64,000 nt of DNA from Georgenia satyanarayanai (GTDB lineage Bacteria; Actinomycetota; Actinomycetes; Actinomycetales; Actinomycetaceae), in contig NZ_JAMBNZ010000005.1 in the NCBI RefSeq assembly GCF_023715365.1, forward strand, positions 62,001 through 126,000, in the 5' to 3' direction. Shown piece after piece: positions 59,899 to 64,000 of the stretch (position 1 is its first letter; each line of letters opens with the position of its first letter). The translations under genes and the position numbers were made by a program. A model generated the notes under the pieces. The model saw nothing but the letters and a program-made list of their open reading frames with translations. It made no database searches and had not been told where the DNA came from.

Positions 59899-59922
59899 GC
59901 GCCGGGGATCTTCCCCGGCGCT
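59898..59922 (+). terminator. Hairpin overlapping the hisN stop
   Basis: AGCGCCGGGGA (59898-59908) pairs perfectly with 59912-59922 around a 3-base loop. It begins at the last base of the TGA. No U-tract follows, but the stem is 11 bp of mostly GC pairs. Confidence 0.6.
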
Positions 59923-59968
59923 GCCCCCCGGCACTACGCTCGGCCGCAGTCGACGAGCGGAGCACGCC

Positions 59969-60682
59969 ATGGCACACCCGGTCATCCTCGTCCCCGGCTT
60001 CTGGCTGGGCGCCTGGGCCTGGGAGGGCGTCCTCGCCGAGCTGACCCGGGCGGGGTGCGAGGCGCAGGCGCTCACGCTGCCCGGCCTCGAGGCGGCGGAC
60101 ACCGAGCGCTCGGGCATCACCTTCGAGGACCACGTCGACGCCATCTGCGCCGCCGTCGAGGCCACCGGACGCCCCACCGTGCTCGCCGTCCACAGCGGTG
60201 CGGGCTTCTCCGGCTACGCCGCGAGCGACCGTCTCACCGACCGCCTCGCCGCCATGGTCTACGTCGACACCGCACCGGGCGTGGGCGCCATGGACCCCGG
60301 CTTCGACGGCGCCGAGATGCCCCTCGACTGGGAGTCGCTCGCGGCCGAGGAGAACCTCGACGGCCTCAGCGAGGAGCAGCTGCAGACGTTCCGCGCCCGC
60401 GCCGTCCCCCAGCCGGGCGGTGTGCTGCGCGGGGCGGCCGACCTCGTCAACGACGCCCGCCGCGACATCCCGAGCACCTTCGTCTGCACGAGCTTCACCG
60501 CTGAGGCCTACCGGGACTACGCCGCCGAGGGCACGATGCCCTGGCTCGCGGGCATCCCCGAGCTCACCGACACGACGTGGATCGACCTGCCCACCAGCCA
60601 CTGGCCGATGTGGTCTCGTCCCCGCGAGCTCGCGGCCGTCATCGCCGAGGTGGCCGGGGCGGAGGCGAGCGCGCTCACGTAG
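59969..60682 (+). CDS. Alpha/beta hydrolase
   Basis: A 237-residue small alpha/beta hydrolase: N-terminal HPVILVPGFWLGAWAWEGVL oxyanion region, LTLPGLEAADTERSGIT, nucleophile block AVHSGAGFSG with Ser76, and a C-terminal TSHWPMWSRP with the catalytic His. The residue two before Ser is Val rather than the usual Gly of G-x-S-x-G, a small departure. The middle lid is short. Start is ATG 59969 after GAGCGGAGC. Substrate unknown. It lies between hisN and the DUF1992 gene without overlap. Confidence 0.83.
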   Translation: MAHPVILVPGFWLGAWAWEGVLAELTRAGCEAQALTLPGLEAADTERSGITFEDHVDAICAAVEATGRPTVLAVHSGAGFSGYAASDRLTDRLAAMVYVDTAPGVGAMDPGFDGAEMPLDWESLAAEENLDGLSEEQLQTFRARAVPQPGGVLRGAADLVNDARRDIPSTFVCTSFTAEAYRDYAAEGTMPWLAGIPELTDTTWIDLPTSHWPMWSRPRELAAVIAEVAGAEASALT

Positions 60683-60714
60683 TCGCCCCGGGGGTGGCGC
60701 GGAACAATGGGGCG

Positions 60715-61257
60715 ATGACCGAGCGCCGGCCGCACGACGTCCCCGTCGAGACCTGGGTGGACCGCCTCGTCCGCGACGCCGCGGCACGCGGGGCCTTCGA
60801 CAACCTGCCGGGCGCGGGCAAGCCGCTGCCCGGCATCGATGAGCCGCTCCACGAGGACTGGTGGATCCGCCAGAAGCTGCGCGGCGAGAACCTGCCCCTC
60901 GACGGTCTCCTGCCCCCGGCGCTGCTCCTGCGCAAGGAGCTCGCCGCCCTGCCCGAGACCGTGCGCCCCCTGCGTGAGGAGACCGCCGTCCGGGAGTCCG
61001 TGCGCGCGCTCAACCGGCGGGTCGCGGACTACATCCGCGCCCCGAGCGGGCCGGTGCTGCCGGTCGCCCCCGCGGACGCGGACACCGTCGTCGCGCAGTG
61101 GCGCTCCAGCCGGGCAGGGGAAGCGCCGGGGGACGCGCCCGACCGCGACGGGCCGGTGCCGCCCGCGCGTCCCGGCCGGCGGTGGTGGCGGCTACGCCGG
61201 ACGCGCCAGCACCCCGCCGACGTACCCCGCGACGGCGCCGGTCCAGACGAGGAGTAG
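60715..61257 (+). CDS. DUF1992 domain protein (DnaJ-C28-like)
   Basis: The 180-residue product has the DUF1992 core: WVDRLVRDAAARGAFDNLPGAGKPLPGIDE and DWWIRQKLRGENLP, LRKELAALPETVRPLREETAVRESVRALNRRVADYIR. This region is shared with the conserved part of human DNAJC28 but lacks a J domain. The C-terminus is a Pro/Arg-rich tail RRWWRLRRTRQHPADVP. Its 3' end overlaps the 3' end of the opposite-strand membrane-protein gene by 66 bases. Function is unknown. Confidence 0.85.
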   Translation: MTERRPHDVPVETWVDRLVRDAAARGAFDNLPGAGKPLPGIDEPLHEDWWIRQKLRGENLPLDGLLPPALLLRKELAALPETVRPLREETAVRESVRALNRRVADYIRAPSGPVLPVAPADADTVVAQWRSSRAGEAPGDAPDRDGPVPPARPGRRWWRLRRTRQHPADVPRDGAGPDEE

Positions 61258-63177
61258 GCCCGGGGCGAGGGTGAGGACGGCCCTCCGCACGGTGATCGCC
61301 GCGACGACGTAGGCGACCGACAGGAGGATGACGAGGAGGGCGGTCTTCCGCGTGAGGCTGCCCTTGCCGGTCACGCCGAAGGCCATGGCGACGGCGAGCA
61401 CGGCGAGCAGCACGCGGGCCGCCGCCGCGACGAGGTGAGTCGCCTCGTCCGGGGAGATGTCCGCGACGTTGCCGAGCGCCGCGAGAGGGGCGGTCCAGAC
61501 GATCGTGAGCCCGTCGGCGGCAGTGAGGAGGTTCCACGGCAGGAGGGTGCCGAGCAGGACGAACGCGGCGCCGCCGAGCACGAGGAGCGTGCGCAGCAGG
61601 GGGCGCCGGTCGGAGCTGTGCTGGGTGAAGGTGGCCTGGGCGAGGAGCCGGCCCTCGCCGTCGTCGGCACTGACCTCGAGCTCCCGGGTGACCGACTCCC
61701 CACCCTGCGGGAGCGGGGCGTCGACCGTCATCCGGGCCTGTCCGACGCCTCCGGGCGGTGCGCTCACCACGGGCGGCGTGAAGGTCACCCGGGCCGTGCC
61801 GTGGGAGTCGACCGCACCGAGGCGGACCGCGAGCGGCCCCTGCCCCGCGGTGTTGTCGACGGCGAGGGCGAAGGTCCCGTGGCGGGTGTCGGTCCGGGTG
61901 AGGTGACGCGGCGTCACGTGCAGCTCCGCCGTCGTGATCGGCGACGGCGTCATCGTCACCTCGAGCGACCCCGGCGCCTCGTGCTCGGTGGCGCCGTCAG
62001 CCGCGACGACCGAGAAGGGCCGCACGACGGTCCGTCCGCGCGGGACCACCTCGGTGAGCTGGACGTGTCCGCGGGCCACGGCGACCTGGCCCGGCGGGAC
62101 GAGGAGCCGCTGCGGCGCAATGCTGACGACCAGGGTGCGGGCGGGGTCCCGGCCCGCGAGGGTGAGCTCCACCGGCTCCTGGCCGCCGCGGTTGTCGACA
62201 TGGACCTCGAAGTCCGCGGCGACCGCGTTCGTCACCCGCAGCTCGCGGGGCGAGAGGCTGACCCCGACGGGTACCACCTCCGGCTCGGGCGAGGTGTGCT
62301 GGACGAGGGTGAAGGTCGCGGTGGACTCCCCGCCGTCGTTGGCGGCCGTGACCGTGAGCTGCCGCGTCGCGTCCTGCCCGGGGGCGGGAGCCGGGGCCAT
62401 GAAGTGGCCGCGCACCTCGACGAGCTGGCCGGCCGGCACCTGGACCACGCGCGGCACGAAACCGAAGCGCACGACGCCCTCGGGGTCGGCGCCGGACAGC
62501 TCGAAGCGCTGCGGGAAGTTGGCCCGCCGGTTGTCGATCCGCACGGCGAAGCGGGCGCGGGCCTCGTCGGTGAGCCGCAGGAGGCGCGGCTGGACGTCCA
62601 GCGTGGCCGGCGGCCCGTACGGGGCGACGGTGAGCGTCACCGGCACGGTCGCGCGCCGGTCCGGGGCGGACTCCGAGCAGACGTGGAGGCTGAGGGTCAG
62701 CCGCTGGGCGGGGACGAGCGCACCGTCGCGGATCCGCAGGACGACCTCGAGGGTGCCCTCGTCACCGGGCATGAGGCGCAGCGGCGCGGGGCCCACTTCG
62801 AGCCACTCGGGCGGCTCCTCCGCCTCGACGACGACGCCGTCGACCACCGAGGACCTGTTGGAGACCCGCGCGGTCACGGTCGCCGGCTGCTCGGGGACCA
62901 GCGTGACGTCCGTGGTGGCGGCGTGGACCTCGGGTGCGCGGGCGTCCGCCGGCGCGGTGCGGACGGCGGTCGCGGTCTCCGCCTGGGACGCCGGGGCCAC
63001 GGCCTCGGCCGTCTCGACCGCATTGACGGTGTCCGGGACCGTCGCGACGGCGGGGTGCCCGCCGATGGTCGTCGCGCCGGTGTCCCACCCGAGGTAGGTG
63101 TCGCAGGCGCGGCAGAACTGAGTTCCCTGCGGGTTTGCGGCCCCGCAGCTCTCGCACACGTCCTCGGACATCGACAT
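61192..63177 (-). CDS. Zinc-ribbon, tandem Ig-repeat membrane protein
   Basis: A 661-residue protein with an N-terminal zinc ribbon (Cys8, Cys11, Cys22, Cys25; CESC...CRAC), a linker with TTDVTLVPEQPA, four tandem repeats of about 100 residues (roughly 90-500) each containing a pattern like L-R-L-T-x-x-A-x-A-x-F-x-V-x-V-D-N-R and ending QVAVARGHVQ..., and four to five C-terminal membrane segments (about 515-660). The repeats look like Ig/HYDIN-type beta domains. Topology is puzzling because a zinc ribbon is normally cytoplasmic while Ig repeats are usually outside. GAGGGG precedes the ATG. I know no characterised relative. Confidence 0.82.
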   Translation of the reverse strand: MSMSEDVCESCGAANPQGTQFCRACDTYLGWDTGATTIGGHPAVATVPDTVNAVETAEAVAPASQAETATAVRTAPADARAPEVHAATTDVTLVPEQPATVTARVSNRSSVVDGVVVEAEEPPEWLEVGPAPLRLMPGDEGTLEVVLRIRDGALVPAQRLTLSLHVCSESAPDRRATVPVTLTVAPYGPPATLDVQPRLLRLTDEARARFAVRIDNRRANFPQRFELSGADPEGVVRFGFVPRVVQVPAGQLVEVRGHFMAPAPAPGQDATRQLTVTAANDGGESTATFTLVQHTSPEPEVVPVGVSLSPRELRVTNAVAADFEVHVDNRGGQEPVELTLAGRDPARTLVVSIAPQRLLVPPGQVAVARGHVQLTEVVPRGRTVVRPFSVVAADGATEHEAPGSLEVTMTPSPITTAELHVTPRHLTRTDTRHGTFALAVDNTAGQGPLAVRLGAVDSHGTARVTFTPPVVSAPPGGVGQARMTVDAPLPQGGESVTRELEVSADDGEGRLLAQATFTQHSSDRRPLLRTLLVLGGAAFVLLGTLLPWNLLTAADGLTIVWTAPLAALGNVADISPDEATHLVAAAARVLLAVLAVAMAFGVTGKGSLTRKTALLVILLSVAYVVAAITVRRAVLTLAPGLLLVWTGAVAGYVGGVLARPA

Positions 63178-63230
63178 CCCCGTGACCCCTCACCGGACCG
63201 CCTCGATCGTACCGCCGGCCGTGGCCGATC

Positions 63231-63254
63231 CTCCCTGCCCGAAGGGGCAGGGAG
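63231..63254. other. 10-bp perfect hairpin in the divergent gap before sbcD
   Basis: CTCCCTGCCC (63231-63240) pairs with 63245-63254 around GAAG. It lies between two divergently starting genes, so it is not a normal 3' terminator. It may be a leader hairpin of sbcD or the membrane-protein gene. Confidence 0.5.
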
Positions 63255-63331
63255 ACCTGCCCGGGCGGCCCGGGAGGCGCCGTCCCGCGGGGCTCCACGG
63301 CGATGTCGGTGGCCGCGGTTACCGTCGGACC

Positions 63332-64000
63332 ATGCGCATCCTGCACACCTCGGACTGGCACCTGGGGCGCACCCTGCACGGGGTGGACCTCGTCGAGCAC
63401 CAGTCCGCCTTCCTCGACCACCTCGTCGAGGTGGTGCGCCAGGAGCGCGTCGACGCCGTCCTCGTCGCCGGTGACGTGTACGACCGCGCGATCCCGCCGG
63501 TCGCCGTCGTCGACCTCCTCACCGACGCCCTGCTGCGGCTCACCGAGCTCACCCGCGTCGTCCTCACCCCGGGCAACCACGACTCCGCCACCCGGCTCGG
63601 CTTCGCCGCCCCGCTCTTCCGCGAGCGCCTCGCTGTGCGCGCACGGGTGGAGGGCCTCGCCCGCCCGCTCGAGCTGCCGTCCGCCGACGGTGAGTCCTCG
63701 GCGCTCGTCTACGCCCTGCCCTACCTCGACCCGGACACCACCCGTCACCGTCTCGCCGAGGAGGACGACGACGGCGCCCCGGTCGTCCCCGCGCGCTCGC
63801 ACGAGGCGGTGGCCGCGGCCGCCATGCGCCGGGTGCGCGCCGACCTCGCCTCCCGGCGTGCCACGGGCCCGCGTGTGCCCGCCGTCGTCATGGCCCACGC
63901 CTTCGTCGTCGGCGGGCGGGCCTCGGAGTCCGAGCGGGACATCCGCGTCGGCGGTGTCGACGCCGTCCCGCTCGACGTCCTCACGGGCGGGGAGCACGCA
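63332..64000 (+). CDS. sbcD: Exonuclease SbcCD subunit D (runs off right edge)
   Basis: The first 223 residues of SbcD, the nuclease subunit of the SbcCD complex that cuts hairpins and double-strand ends. The metallophosphoesterase motifs are clear: HTSDWHLGRTL at residues 5-15, VAGDVYDRA at about 45-53 and TPGNHDSATRL near 78-88, with the conserved Asp, His and Asn residues. The third block would lie past the edge, after VVMAHAFVVGG at about 188-198. The sequence ends mid-protein, before the capping domain. The rest and the expected sbcC partner lie beyond the window. Confidence 0.95.
   Translation, partial: MRILHTSDWHLGRTLHGVDLVEHQSAFLDHLVEVVRQERVDAVLVAGDVYDRAIPPVAVVDLLTDALLRLTELTRVVLTPGNHDSATRLGFAAPLFRERLAVRARVEGLARPLELPSADGESSALVYALPYLDPDTTRHRLAEEDDDGAPVVPARSHEAVAAAAMRRVRADLASRRATGPRVPAVVMAHAFVVGGRASESERDIRVGGVDAVPLDVLTGGEHA

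Overview
The window is very GC-rich, densely packed DNA with many GTG starts and ATGA/GTGA stop-start overlaps. It carries a mycothiol-type sigR-rsrA pair, the 24-residue ribosomal protein bL37, DUF3039 and DUF222-HNH proteins, and a tmRNA tag reading ADSKRTDFALAA. Together these indicate an actinobacterium (Actinomycetota). Micrococcales (Georgenia/Cellulomonas-like) is my best guess, but the genus is inference. No rRNA, tRNA, CRISPR array, prophage or insertion sequence was seen. No gap between called genes exceeds 300 bases.

Left part (1-18.6 kb) is a sialic-acid island. Leftward genes encode a lipoprotein binding protein, a permease, a fused permease-ATPase and an ATPase (SatABCD/SiaEFGI-like importer), followed by nanA, nanK and nanE. 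nagB lies 2.3 kb further on, past a Uma2 protein, a flavin reductase and HU. A divergent GntR/FadR-type regulator leads two Gfo/Idh/MocA oxidoreductases, and a secreted multidomain sialidase follows beyond a small HTH gene. An 18-bp element is shared by the transporter/regulator gap and the sialidase promoter, suggesting one regulator for the whole pathway: cleavage outside, uptake, lyase, kinase, epimerase, deaminase. The oxidoreductases could process modified sialic acids.

18.6-26 kb is a seven-gene, fully overlapping leftward operon (binding protein, two permeases, double ATPase, CMD-domain protein, alkylhydroperoxidase-like protein, luciferase-like flavin monooxygenase). It resembles a conserved but functionally undefined cluster. 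26-39 kb holds a CAP-domain protein, a NarL-type two-component system, DUF4352 and DUF72 proteins, a DUF222-HNH gene behind a LexA-like box, an alpha/beta hydrolase, a PrmC-like methyltransferase, and the trans-translation pair ssrA/smpB flanking a DoxX-like and a DUF2207 membrane protein. A TorD-like chaperone stands alone.

39.5-45 kb is a LacI-controlled tripartite tricarboxylate transporter (tctCBA) operon with a Gfo/Idh/MocA oxidoreductase. Its base composition is visibly lower in GC than its flanks. 45-64 kb is core: bL37, sigR-rsrA with a textbook SigR promoter, aroA, rsgA, a complete recC-recB-recD operon, hisN, small housekeeping-type genes, a zinc-ribbon/Ig-repeat membrane protein and the start of sbcD, which runs off the right edge. 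A helicase gene runs off the left edge.
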